Shown piece after piece: positions 49,801 to 62,243 of a stretch of DNA of 64,000 nt. This DNA is from Circinella minor. Its lineage: Eukaryota; Mucoromycota; Mucoromycetes; Mucorales; Lichtheimiaceae. Position numbers and translations under genes: made by a program. Every line of letters begins with the position of its first letter. Positions within the stretch are counted from its first letter, which is position 1. The notes beneath the pieces are model-generated. The model was not told the origin of the DNA. It did not search any database and saw only the letters and a list, made by a program, of their open reading frames with translations. Where the stretch lies: contig JAEPRB010000025.1 of NCBI GenBank assembly GCA_016758965.1, positions 186,001-250,000 of the forward strand. The letters run 5' to 3'.

Positions 49801-51344
49801 ATTAAAGTGAGTAGGAAGAATTAAACAGGTCGCATTTTATAATACAAATGAATTTTGCGCAGTTCGAAAAAAAATTACAGCATGACAAAAATCTATTGTT
49901 TGAAATGAATTTTTTCTTGACTACAAAGACATTTATTACTATGAAAACAATTATTGTGAAAACAAATCGAAATGCTCTTAGTCAACTTGCTTTCATTTTT
50001 TGTGTGGTTTTAAAGATAATATTTCAATTTCTAGTGATTCATTTTTAGATGCTTTTTTTTTCAAATCAATAGTTATTAAATAGCTTTAATAATTTATTTG
50101 TTTTTTTATGAATTGTATAGAATGACTATATATTTCAAGGGCTAGTATTATAAGAACAGCAGTGTCACGGTAGCCGTTTTTGACGAATAGGCGTCTGCTA
50201 CAGGTAAAATATTCTGGTTTCTGTGCGAGCGCCTTTCGCAAGTCGTCTTTCACTTGAATGTGGACGTGGCTTGGACGCGTTTCGTGGTTCCGATGTAATT
50301 CACTGGACAATAACTCAAAAAAAAAGTTAAGTATGAATTGTGTTGGATTGAAAAAAGTGTTTAGTGGTTTTGGTAAATTACGTGGTATTAATAATTATTT
50401 ATATATATTGACGTTGGGAGGGTGTCTTTGAATAGCGGTGTAGCCAGCAGGAGGTGGAGATTACAATGGCGGTGAAAACTCCAAGAGTTGAAATAACAGT
50501 GGCGGTGCAATTTTGTAAGATGTTGGCAGATTTATGAAACTCGTATTGGCGGCTGGGCTATCTAACCAGGTATAATTGCGCACTAGGTCCTGAATGGAGT
50601 TGTTTTTCAAAAATGAATCTAGTTGCTTGGTTTAAAAAACCTATTAAAAATAAATATATACAATTAAATAATCTATACCTTGGATGAAAAACCCACGATT
50701 TCTCCTTTCGCTTCTTCTCTTGTTGATCGTCCTTATTTTACTAATTATTGCGTTGGTAATCAGTCTTATTCCTTTAACTCTTGCTGTAGATGACGAGAAG
50801 AATGATAGTAGTTGTATACTTACTAGAAGCATATATGTCATTATAAAAAAATGAGAGAGTATGTGAATGCAAAAGTTCGAAGTTGTTACCCTGCTTCAGA
50901 GCCATACAATGCATTACGATTCTTGATTGAGTTTGTAATATTTAGTATCTTGTTAGCAAACGAAAGGTTTTTGTTTCTATCACTTCATACTGTACAACTA
51001 CATAGTATATTATTTCTTCTTTATTTTATATCTTTATACGAAGTACTTCTATCACACATTGAACGCTTCAAGGGTTTTTAATTTTCATAATAATAATAGA
51101 CTATTGTAAGGTGACCTTTTTGAGTTGATGAGTAATTTTTTTTGTTCATTAAAATTCACATCACTGTCTTGTCATCAAAGAGATAGTGATCAAATAAACG
51201 TTTGTTCATTCACTACAAGGTTTAGCTTTGTTGTTGTGGTTTGAACGTAAATAAAATGTTTTCTAAAATAACCGTATAAGTTAATATGCAAATATGCAAA
51301 GACATACATTTGTAGTAATATAACTATATATACCTGTTCTCCTT
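49801..51344. other. Unrecognised repeat-rich DNA
   Basis: Short frames on both strands (50086-50310 minus with RNHETRPSHVHIQVKDDL, 50644-50841 minus, 50851-51081 plus) have no recognisable family. The stretch separates the two parts of copy B. Confidence 0.35.
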
Positions 51345-52035
51345 GAATTCGTATTGGCAAATCATACGAAGGTGTACATCTTATTTCTTGTTCGAATTTT
51401 CATTTCTGATAGAATTTTTTAAATCAATTGCGCTTAATATAACAATTTCCAAATATATATAAATATTATATGTTATGTAGTGTAGTGTGAGCCTTTGTGT
51501 TATATAACATGATATTTATACTACTTTAGTTCAAACAGGTTCAGACCGTGATAGACACATATACTCACTTTGACCAAATTCATGACCTGAAATGTTTCAA
51601 ATAATACATCGAAGTTATGAACACTTTGCGGGATGTAAAAGGTCCAACTTCTGATAATTTGTAAAATACATTGTACTTCAAATCCATCATGACAATGCGA
51701 CACATGAACCCTATAATATATTCATAAATAAGAGCTTGCTTACCCTCCCTCCATCCCTACCATTAAAAATTAAATACCATACATACCCTCACAAATTATA
51801 CCACAGATCTTGATATTATCCAAATCACCACCTTTCTTGGAAATTTAATCTATGTAATCTTCAAGCAATTAGAAAGTTTTACAAGATCATCACTGCGATT
51901 GCTACGGGGGAAGGGGGGATTACATTCTATTAAAATTAATAGTTCACTCTTACCACCATCACATGAATAAACACTAAAATCACCTTTGCATCCAACCGAT
52001 TCGTCATCTTCTTCTTCAATAATCCATCCTTGTAC
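51345..52035 (-). pseudogene. Reverse-strand copy of the 3' part of nuclease-family copy A2
   Basis: The sequence corresponds in reverse complement to about 19840-20460, with clear matching around the CAAGATCGTGTGGTATAATT region and the C-terminal YIPQSVHNFDVLFETFQ text (51703-51521). Frameshifts and stops differ between the copies, so they decayed separately after duplication. Confidence 0.65.
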
Positions 52036-55000
52036 AGTGGTTATTCGTTAAACCGATACTTAATATATGTGAGGATTTGTACCGGTTTAGCGAATTACTG
52101 GTTTATTAGCGGATTGAAACGCAGCTGGTACTAATATGTAAAGTATACTGGAAGAGTAACTATAAGATAAAAAAAATGATAATCCATATAATGTAGTTAG
52201 CTGCTTAATATAGCTTTGCTACTATGAGATAATCTTTCAGTGATAAAAATAATAGACTCATCATGACGAGCCTCCCTCTTATTTGTTCTTTTTGTTATAT
52301 TCAACCTTACAGCATCACATGAAAATCAGCTACCACGTTGCTTTTAATCAACATGATAGTTGGCTGCCAAGCTGTTTGAAATCTTTTAAAAAAATGAAAA
52401 TGGAATATGCCCAGCACCCAAATTTAGTAATTACATAAGATCTTGTGACTAATACTCTTTTATATGCTATTCGCTTAACTCATTTTGCTTTTTTGCATGA
52501 AAAGAGGATATCATATAGTCTATACGTACCGGTTTAGCAAACCTCGGTTTGATAAATAATACTTGGATGGCGGCAATAGAAGAAACGCGGAATATTACGT
52601 ATGATTAAATAAGCTGTACGACGAGATAAAAAAAAATGACAGGTCATATTATATAGCTAGTTGTTTAAGATATTAGCCTTGCCGTTGTGAGCTTGATTGC
52701 TAATAATAAAGGTAATGACAATAAATTAAAAAGTTGATCAATAGTTGTAACAAAGGGTGGTGTACTTAAATATATGATATTACGATGAGTAGCTGATGTA
52801 TCAATGTATAGAGGTAAATTGTATCAGCAACACAACTGCGTATTTGATAATTAAGATCAAGCACTTGAAATCGAGGAAGAAGAAAAAATCATGCCTATGC
52901 GATCCGCGGAAAAGATACATTATTACCAACAGTTTATTTATAGACGTTATCGTGATGGCGAAGGTAATTTGAATCTTTTCTATGTAGTGCCCAGAATATT
53001 CAGAAATACGCTCATACGTATTACTAACTTTACCAATTAAAAGAGTAATACGTATTAAACAAACTAAGAAAAGCCTATTATAAATTTGGGCAAGTTCACC
53101 TGATATCGTTTTAACAGATCAGTGGTATTTTGCTACGTATAGTATATAAAAAGTAGTAGAGAACAGCTACCTGTTTAGCAAAATACCGGTTTGACAGGAA
53201 ATGACTGTATAAAGCATAAAATTATAAAATGACATGAGGAGAGGCACATTTTATAAATAGCAAGCATTTGAAAGATCGTAATTAAATTGAAATAAAAAAC
53301 AGCACTACGTACGGCAAAAAATAAAGTGAAAAAATATTATTTTCTGTGAATTATTTTCTGTGGATTTTTTATGAAAACGGCAAATTCAAAGAAACATTAA
53401 ATGTTATTCAGAGAAAATCATGAAATTCATCACCTATTTCAATTTTCTTTATTACAAGCCGATCTTAAACTTGGGAAAAAATACAGGCAAGAATTATATA
53501 AAAGAATATTCGACTTGTCATTAGGAGTTATACGTGTATCATCAGAGTTTGTTAATTATAGAATATATTACCATTTCCCTATAAAAAAGATAAGTGGCAT
53601 AGTGAGGATGGATGGTACGTACGTGTGAAATATAGTAAGGTGAAAACCGGTTTTGAGAATTACGTAAGGCTAATATTCTCACCGTGCATAAGCAATAAGA
53701 GCACTCAATCATATGGTCAAATATTAAGTCATCTTCACTAAATTGTCTTTTTCTTTTTGGGCAAAATAATAAACATATAATCAGGAAGCTGCTAATTAAA
53801 TATGAATGAATAATCTTTTACATTTTAATGGCATTTATTTCATGACAAGCAGCTGACCGCGATTATGATGTCCATGTTATGATATGCATATTATTATGTT
53901 AGATGTTGAAAGCGGCATGGAAGATCAATTTTATTTTATTTTTAAATAATAATAAATGAAAAAACAAGATGTATAATGAATAAACAATAATGAAAAAGTG
54001 TTAAAGTACTGTAAAAACAACTTTTACAAGGTGAACGCAGCACACTTGTTTTTAATTCACAGCACACATATAAATAATTGATATTCCATTCAAAATACAA
54101 TTAATAATAATAATGAATGGACTTATAAGTTTAATGTGTTAAGAGGTGCGATAGTCTAGTTAAAACAGTCTATGGTTATTTTCTATTCCCACTGGTACGC
54201 AAACATATAATTTTTATCAACTTATAGGTAAGCTATAATTTATGGTATGTTTCAAAATTCATTAGAAGACTAGAACAAAAAAATATATAGAGCAAACTTG
54301 CGGCCATATTATAGGTTGCTCATCAATGGTTTGTACATATTGATATGTATTACTATATTTTTTATTCTACCTTGTATTTTTTATTATTTTAGCACGTTGA
54401 TCGTCACGGATTGATATACATTTGTATATGTGTTGTCAAGATAGACGTCATATACAATTGAATATCATTACTATTTTCTTAATAGTGCCGATCCGTTTTT
54501 TGATACGTATCCTCTTTTGGAAAAACCATTACCATGGCAACATTATCACAATGACCTATCTGCTTTCTAACAATGCGATAATTTACAGCTATGAGATGCT
54601 GAACATATTAAACCAGCGGACCAGGTTTGTTATGATACGTATTAGTTTAACGGATTGTATAAAAGTTACGTATCACTGTTATAGTTTATGCGTAATAAAC
54701 TAATGGGATATAAATACTTTAATAGATTGAATACGTAATATATATAAAAAATGTTGTCTGATTATCAAATGGGAAAACATAGCAACTAAAAGAAGAGAAG
54801 GAAAAGCATGATACATTAGTAGTTTATCATGCTAACATACTATGATGCCAAGCGATTAATCAAAAATGAATTACCATTATATAACATAAGCGGGTTAATG
54901 GTGCTCTACAATAAATAATATATACGATTTTTCCATTTTTTACAATAAGCCACAATAAAAAGCACTTAATACTTTAGTGAATCTCTTAAAAAAAAGAGCT

Positions 55001-55192
55001 CTACTAGTAAATATTATACAGAAAAAGTGTCATCGGGCCACATACAACAGGTTTAATTAGTGTATCTACATGCGTAAAATTATAAGGAATGTGCAAATAG
55101 ATATAATAGTTTATCCTTTAAGCTTGTACAGATTTTCGTGAACCAGCTCAGCGGGAAAGTACTGTATGTTTTTTTTCATGCAAAAAAACAGA
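52036..55192. repeat. Gene-free AT-rich DNA with diverged repeats marked by ACCGGTTT
   Basis: No gene is recognisable over about 3 kb. The motif ACCGGTTTAGC or a close variant recurs at about 52080, 52529, 53170 and 53645, each followed by a second GGTTT within 25 bases. After two of them a similar tract follows (GATAAAAAAAATGA, then AT-rich, then TAGCT-GTT-AATAT-GC). The spacing is about 450-650 bases. This looks like an old tandem array or repeated insertion of one element. Confidence 0.45.
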
Positions 55193-55429
55193 CAAACAAA
55201 CAAAAACAAAACAAAACAAAACAAAATGAGTTAATGGGAATGAATATAAAAGAGTTTTACTAGTAATTATAAGATCTTATGAAATTACCAAATTTGGGTG
55301 CTGCTGATATTCCAGCTTCATGTTGATTAAAAACAACGTGATAGTTGATTTTCATGCGGTGCTCTAAGGTTAAATACAACAAAAGGAACAAAGAAGAGAG
55401 AAGTGCGTCATGACTGCATTGAAAAAAAA

Positions 55430-55460
<31 letters not shown>

Positions 55461-55485
55461 CAAAACAAAACAAAAAAAAAAAAAA
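55193..55485. repeat. Two (AAAAC)n microsatellites flanking about 200 bases
   Basis: AAAAC-type repeats occur at about 55193-55227 and again, after a poly-A run, at about 55424-55485. The pair encloses about 200 bases with no gene and lies just upstream of the nuclease-like gene at 55672. A-rich tails of this kind may mark retroposed sequences, but nothing else here supports that. Confidence 0.6.
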
Positions 55486-55671
55486 ACTCAGAGCTCATTT
55501 ACAGAATTTATCAGTATCTTTCTATTTTGAGCGTAATCTTAAATTTGATCAAAGGACCAATATATTTTTGTAGTAGTATACAAGTATAAAAGTGTTGTTG
55601 TAAAATCTAACGATTTTCTTTACCTTTTTTCTTCGCCAAACTACCCGCTTTTTCTTCTTAATTTACTAAAA

Positions 55672-58112
55672 ATGCCTGAACAAAACAAACGTAAACGGTC
55701 TACAAAAGATTGTAATAACTTGTCCAAAAAGCAACAAAAACAAGTTCGACTTGGATACCCACGTATATAAGCCTTTTTTAAGTGGTTTGCCTGGTGACTA
55801 TTATTTACCACAGAAGCTACGCATGAACTTGGATGTTCTGAATGGACTTTTAACTGTACCTGCCAAAAAATGGTCAAATATTAAAGAAGTTCTTAAAAGT
55901 TACTTTTCTGAATCCATTGCTACGCTAAAGAATGGTAATGAATTCCACAACGTATTGCTTTCAACTCTAAACATGCTCAAGGAAGATAAAAGCGCTTCTG
56001 CTCTTAGAAATTATGCGTCTCGACTACATGTTTACTATAATGCTCCTCTTATAAAAGCAGATGTACAACAACTATATAATGCAAAACTCTTAGTCGTCAA
56101 CTTGAACAAAGAAAAAGAACGAGCAATAATTGCCGGACAAACAACTGGTGCTATTCTTTCAAGAAAGGGTGCTGAAGAATTCGCTAAGGAGGTATGAAAT
56201 AACAGAGTAGATTGGTTAAACAAAAAAAATAACAAAAGTACTACATAACGTAATAACTAACTTTGATGGTCTTATATTAATTAATGTATTGTAAAGATTC
56301 AACAAGACGTAGAAAAAGAGACTGAAAAAATTCAAACTAATCAGGAAGAACAAGAGACAAGCAATAATGATGTTATGAGAATAGTAGATGGTAATTATAA
56401 TCCAAGTATTGAAGAAATCGAATCAGTTATAGACGAAGAAGTAGAAGAAGAAGAAAGAGAGGTAAGTAGTCGCTGTTCCTTTTAAATTTTTGAAAATAAC
56501 CAGTTTTTTTGTTGCTAATAAATTCATTCAGTGTTTAATCTTAGATAATGGATATCCTGCTCTTACAACAACTAAAACAATCAATATTGGTCCAGTACCA
56601 AAAGATTTACCGAATCATGGAAAAAGTAAACTGACCCAAGGATTTCATAAATATAAGGAGGAAGTTTTTAAACAAGGATTGAATAATATGTTGACATTTG
56701 AATCCAACACACATGAAATTCTGTGAGTCCTATGTTTTTGGTATTCATCTTAACGATATAATGACTTACACTATTATCTCATGATTTATCATACTTTTAT
56801 AGTGCTTTGACACACGTTTTATTATTGAAACAAAGACATGTTGATTTACAATTAAAAACAATGGATGAGGATGTATTAAATAAAACATACAATGACTTTA
56901 TGGATAAATTCAACGCTGAGTATGATAATAAAGAGTTTATATCAGAATTGAAGGATATAAATAAGGTAGTAAACAGCATTATTTCTATTTTGAAAAAGAA
57001 TCATCTTTCCCACTACTACTACGTTAACTATTACTAATACTACACTCATTAACAAACATTTTCAACTTATTATTTGACAGGATCTGAAACGAGCAGGGTT
57101 TAAACGAGATAGGATTCTTGAAGATCTACATGGCAAGATGATGGCCCAAAAATTAGGATCATTTGAGTATGGAGTACTAAGATGTTTACAGAATATGTAA
57201 GTGCTTTTTAACTGAACAAGAAACATTTTATTTAGCTCTACTTTATTCAGTAATACTTATCATCATTTATAAACACTTAGAGTCGAAGAATTTCCTGATC
57301 AACCTTTGCAAGATATTAAAGAGCATGATTTAATTCACAACATTATTGATCCAGTGCTTCGTCCGTTTATTAGCTCAAGCTCATGTCGTCTTCGCTGGTA
57401 AGTTTTTATTTTGACAAATACTAATAACAACAAAATACTTGATACAGCATACAGTTACTAACTGAGTAAATAGGCCTGAAATAAATGCTGATGTTAGAAA
57501 ATGCCGAACTACCAGAACACAACGGCCCGATGCCATGGTTTCGGAAGTTAAAGGGGTTCAGTACTCAAAGTGTGTCGGATATGGTGAAGCTAAGGCGGCC
57601 AATACAGATAATCATGGGAAAGGTGTTGACTTGGTACGACTTGCAGTATTCGGAAAAGATTGTATTGACGCTTACAAGTTAAATCATGTCATTACATTTC
57701 AAATTGTTGGTATGTCTAATGTATTATCCGCTTTCAATTTAATACTTTTTTATTACGACGATACGAAGATGTTAATATTCTAAATTGATCTTGTTTTTTC
57801 TTCTCTTTCTTTTTTAATCTTGAAGGCGAAGTTGTCACTTTTTTCGTGGTGTCATTAGAACCAGAAGCCACTTATACGTGTATTGAACTAGCACAAATTA
57901 GTTTTCCTCGTACAATTAGTGATGTAAAGTCTTTCATCGATGATGTTAGCTCTTATTACACAATTTACAAAGTATTCAAATCAATCCAAGAATCATTAAA
58001 TCAAGTCTTTTGGCAAGAAAATCACAGAGAAACATTGGATACACCGCAGTATCTGCATGCTATCAATAAAACAAAATCAAACAGACGATTATGCTTTGTG
58101 CATTATGGTTGA
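55672..58112 (+). CDS. Repeated-family protein with a PD-(D/E)XK-like motif, near-intact
   Basis: Eight exons can be followed in frame: 55751-56191, 56297-56461, 56532-56722, 56803-56965, 57081-57196, 57281-57397, 57474-57709 and 57826-58112. Together they encode about 570 residues. The likely ATG is at 55672 (MPEQNKRKRSTKD), but it is one base out of frame with the text from KFDLDTHVYKPFLSGLPGDY (about 55742). The gene therefore carries a frameshift in an A-rich stretch, or has another start. The middle is Glu-rich and helical. Exon 7 contains RTQRPDAMVSEVKG and, 15 residues on, VGYGEAKAAN. A PD followed by E-X-K is the active-site signature of restriction-endonuclease-like nucleases. The last exon is a beta-rich block (VVTFFVVSLEPEATYTCIEL). 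It is the best-preserved relative of the fragments at 16880-20317 and 24815-27375. Function is unproven. Confidence 0.65.
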
Positions 58113-58916
58113 TAAATACATTTTTCTTATACCAGTGTTTAGCAACAACAACAGCAACCCAATGTTATTTTTACTTGATCCATCGGCATCCAAAATATAC
58201 GTACAAACATATACTCATATATAATATATAATATACAACAAAACCAGCTATACACTCTATATTCTACCTTGATAGTTATCTTTCAACAATTACACGTACC
58301 ATAAAAGAAGCAAATCTCTTTCAAACTACCCCCCTCTTATATTCTTATTCAAATTGCATTCAAAAACGTTTAATCATAAAAAGAACACCATCTTATTTGT
58401 ATTTGTATTTATATTATTATATTATGATAATAGCTGTATAGCTCAAAAGTATATTATAAGAATTGGTATAATAAAGTCTGAAAGATATATCACGAAGTAT
58501 TTGAATTTGGAAGTTGATATATATAGTCTTATTTTCTTTCATACCATAAAAGAGTAACCAGAGATGTCATGATGCTTACACTAGTAATGACTTCACTCGC
58601 TGTTTCTGGTTTAGCTGGTGTAATAATTGCAAAGAACATAATCACCAGTACAGCAACTTATCTTCTCTTTTTTTTTTACTTCTTTTTACAAGCAACAATG
58701 ACCGTGATTCATTAAAATTCATAATTTACAGTATTAAACGAAGCAAACCAGTAACAAATATATAATCTGAGTGTATACAGTACAAGACTTGATTTTATTC
58801 ATTTTGTGTTTACTGTGTGTGATTTCAGCCTATACAAAAGATACAACCTTTCCTCATCAAAATAATAATTTTCGCTTATATTAGGGTGTGTCAAACATCA
58901 AAATTTTGCAGATATT
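58113..58916. other. Intergenic DNA
   Basis: AT-rich 3' flank of the nuclease-like gene, with no further gene recognised. The TIR element's target duplication begins at 58917. Confidence 0.4.
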
Positions 58917-59199
58917 GAAATTCAGGCTCGGGCACCATAAGTGGGGTCGACGGATTTAATTGTTTTGAAAATTGGCCGAAGCGAAGCTGAGGCCAATTTT
59001 TAAAGACTGATTATATTAAAACTCTCCTATTATGTAGCTATATGGCGTTTTTTATCAAAAAAAAAGAAGCGATATATATAATATATGATAAATAATAATA
59101 ATAATAATAATGGTATGTAATATTAATGGTTGTGTCGTATAAGTTTATATGTACCCGTTTGTTCAGTTTGGAAAATTAGATTCATTGGTTGTTATTATT

Positions 59200-60833
59200 T
59201 AAAAGAGGGCATGTTCCTCGTCCTGTTCTGCCAACACAAGTATTACTATGACATGTTTTACAATGTCTCACATGTGGTGGTGCACGTAAACCATCAAAGG
59301 TACTAGTACTTGAAGAAGGAGCAGCATATGTAAACGAAAATGGCGGATCAAGCGATTGTTGTGGTATATATGGGTTATAAAATATTGTTGATTCGATTGT
59401 ATTTGTTGTATTATTATTACGTATTATTTCGTTTGAAGATGATATGGCAGTGCAATTAACGTGTTCAGTGTTGCTTGTCTCTTCTTCTGTTGATGGTTGT
59501 GATGATGATGAAGAAGAATCAGTTGCTTCATCAGTAATAGCTTAAAGCTGAGGTATTTTAAGAGCAGCTGGGTTTTGTGCTTTTGCGCTTTCTTGATGGA
59601 GAGCAAAGTTTCGATTAGTTCTTTATAGCTATTTTTCGTTACATGCACACCCCAGCACCCACACCATTTGTCATAGCAACTACGTAAATGTTCAGGTGCT
59701 CTATAAAAATATATCTTCCGTCAACAAAAGCTGACCATAACTTTGAAAACTTGTCAAAATCAGTTTGTTGGTTACGTTGTAGTTGTTGAGGAAAATGTTG
59801 TAGAATGAGCGAGTTGTATTTGCTGCGTTCAACCTGGGTTTGTACAGGAATAATATCATGAGCAGTACCTTGACGTTGAGCCATAAATCTATATTGTGAT
59901 CGACCTATATGTGCTGTAGAGCTATGTAAGATAATCAATGAAGCTAAGTCGGATAAAAATGTCCTATTTCTTGTGCATAATAATGAATTGTCTGCTGCAC
60001 GGATGTTATAAAGATCCATAAGTGACCGAAGTAGGGTAGAAATTCCAAAGCCTTCATCAGTCAGCAAGATGAAGGGCGTATTTATATACCCCTGGTTCAT
60101 TATAAATGGCTGGTAATCCAAGTTGTAGACGTAAATCATTTATGTGTCGCGTGAGCCATAGCTCATAATGTCCTTTGTGGATTTTATCACGTCTGTTCAT
60201 TGTTCCCACCTAAAACATGCTAATGAATCAGTTTACATACAATCATTTTTTTAACCATTGAATATACATACATCAATGTTATGGTGCAATCTATAATTAT
60301 CAAGAACTACATTATCTAATGCTGGACTAGCGCTTAATTCATTTATATTTTCTTCTGTAGTGTTATGATCGTCAACAGTGTTATTAGCATTATGATAGTG
60401 GGCTGCTTGGGACGTGGTGTCAGTGATATCTTCAGTGCCTTCTTGTGTCTATTACTATCTTCTTCTTCATCTTTATCATTACAATCTTTATCAAGAATAT
60501 CATCTTTATCAGATACAACGTATTGATCTTCTCGGCTGAAGGAACCATGGTGTCAAACTTTTTTTTTCATCAAGTGGTAGGTACATAATCATCCTCCTCT
60601 AATAATGATGTTGGTTCTTCCTGTACAAACGTTACTGTACTATTAATAGAAGAGTTTGATGATGATGAATTATAATTTTCATTTTTATTGACAGTCGTTT
60701 TAACAGAGATGAATGATTCTTTTTTGTTCGCTATCCACTTTTTTAGACGTCTGGCGTTGTGCCTCCTTGAGCGTTCTTTTGACCGGAAGGTCGACCTCTT
60801 TTTTGTTGTGGTTGAAATTTCCCTCCATTTTGG

Positions 60834-60884
<51 letters not shown>

Positions 60885-60896
60885 AGAATTATTCAA
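59200..60896 (-). CDS. Protein gene of TIR element copy 2 (AT-hook, MAQRQG block, Cys cluster)
   Basis: The central frame (60139-59639, 166 residues) is open without the frameshift seen in copy 1. It carries FGISTLLRSLMDLYNIRAAD, DNSLLCTRNRTFLSDLASLI, MAQRQGTAHDIIPVQ and LQRNQQTDFDKFSKLWSAFVD. Upstream on the same strand are an AT-hook-like KRGRPSGQK (about 60790) and MNRRDKIHKGHYELWLTRH (about 60200). Downstream is the Cys cluster CKTCHSNTCVGRTGRGTC (about 59240). Exon joins were not all resolved. The coordinates cover the recognisable text. The protein probably binds nucleic acid, but this is inferred from the AT-hook and Cys motifs only. Confidence 0.5.
60837..60882 (+). repeat. Poly-A run of more than 40 bases
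   Basis: A nearly pure A run of about 44 bases inside TIR element copy 2. The same site in copy 1 (about 29401-29412) has only about 12 As. It may reflect replication slippage or an assembly artefact. Confidence 0.85.
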
Positions 60897-61193
60897 TGCG
60901 CTTGAATATGGTTGAATGTAGTTGTATGAAGGTGAATGGAGTTAAATAGCGTTGAATAAGTAGAGGTGGGAAAGATGAAGCATTTAAAACAAAAGATATT
61001 TTAAATACATTATGGAGGCACCCACAACCTTTTCGCTCTCTAAAAAAAATTAATCATATGTATAGACTCCAGGCATAACAACAGATTTTTATTAAATCGA
61101 GTTCTTATTGGCCCAGACTATTAGTTTTATTAAATTCATCTCTGATTGGCTTCAGTGGGCCCATCTGGTATCCGGTATCCGCACCGAAATTCA

Positions 61194-61556
61194 CCAGATT
61201 TTCAAATATTTGTGAGGAGCGATTCTGATTGGTCAGTGTACGAATATTTGTATAAAAAATATATATATTTTTAAGTATAAAGATATTCTATGTTTAAAAC
61301 TATATTGTTATGAGTCTATATAGGTATTCATGGATTTATATATAAAAAAATACATTAGATGATTATTTTTACTATCATTTTTTTAAGAAAATCTCATCTT
61401 ACAGCGAGAGGGTCTCGAAGTTCTTCCAAGCGATTTCTTCTTTGATTGGCTACTTTCAGAATCCGCTGCGAATATCTGTTCACCCTATTATATATATACA
61501 CAAAAAAATTACGCAACGATTTTTTATTTTCTCTTTGTGCTCTCTCCTTTTTTGTG
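61194..61556. other. Non-coding spacer
   Basis: AT-rich DNA between the TIR element and a direct repeat. No gene is seen. Confidence 0.4.
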
Positions 61557-61880
61557 TTAGTTGATCTCTTTGCAAGAAGTCTTGAGTCACCCACCGGCTC
61601 TGAACTGCTTCGTCTACAGGCTATAGTTTGGAAATGGTTTAAGCAAGCTGCGTAAAAAAGAGTAATCTGAATGTAGGCCTTCAGAACTTTATTAATTAAT
61701 ACGACAAGAGTAAGAAGGAGAAAGCATTAAAGTATTAGTTGATCTCTTTGCAAGAAGTCTTGAGTCACCCACCGGCTCTGAACTGCTTCGTCTACAGGCT
61801 ATAGTTTGGAAATGGTTTAAGCAAGCTGCGTAAAAAAGAGTAATCTGAATGTAGGCCTTCAGAACTTTATCAATTAATAC
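61557..61880 (+). repeat. 146-bp direct repeat, two copies
   Basis: Positions 61557-61702 and 61735-61880 are identical apart from one base and are separated by 32 bases. Each copy is GC-richer than its surroundings. On the plus strand it reads VDLFARSLESPTGSELLRLQ followed by AIVWKWFKQAA and a stop, so it may be a duplicated piece of a coding exon. The source gene is not recognised. Confidence 0.85.
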
Positions 61881-62243
61881 TTTAACAAACGAATGAAGAA
61901 ATAACATGAGATAAGTAACACATTCTTTTTCATATATATATATTAATTGTAATGGTTTCTAATGAATTTCAATATTTTTTTTTTCTTTAAAAAAGAGGTT
62001 ATTAAATTACGTATGTGATGACTTCTTATTCTCGATACACTATCCCTTCTTCTACAGTCTTTTTTTCTAAAAATGACCAACTCAAGCAAACGTACGCGAA
62101 ATAATGTAAACAACCACGGTAAGAGGTATATGGAAGAGCAGAATATCACATAAAAGAACTGATGTTATTAATTAAAACTAATAGCTTTGGCGTGTTTATA
62201 GTTTGTGCAAGGAAAGAAAGAACAAATTTTCGAATTTTCATAA
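61881..62243. other. Non-coding spacer
   Basis: AT-rich sequence up to the inner edge of the right inverted arm. No gene is seen. Confidence 0.4.

Larger units (their letters stand above)
58917..61193. mobile_element. 2.25-kb TIR element, copy 2, with 8-bp target-site duplication
   Basis: The element spans 58925-61185 and is flanked on both sides by GAAATTCA (58917-58924 and 61186-61193). Its ends GGCTCGGGCACCATAAG and, on the reverse strand, GGTGCGGATACC are imperfect inverted repeats. It matches copy 1 (27474-29719) along its full length. An eight-base duplication is usual for hAT, Merlin and some Mutator-like elements. No transposase core could be recognised, so the superfamily is open and it may be non-autonomous. 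Confidence 0.85.

Noticed and set aside
55193..55485. Possible LINE or SINE tail from the (AAAAC)n tracts
   Set aside because: No reverse transcriptase, RNA polymerase III boxes or target duplication were seen; simple repeats explain it.
60688..60949. Plus-strand frames containing a long Lys run
   Set aside because: They are created by the poly-A tract and run antisense to the element's own gene.
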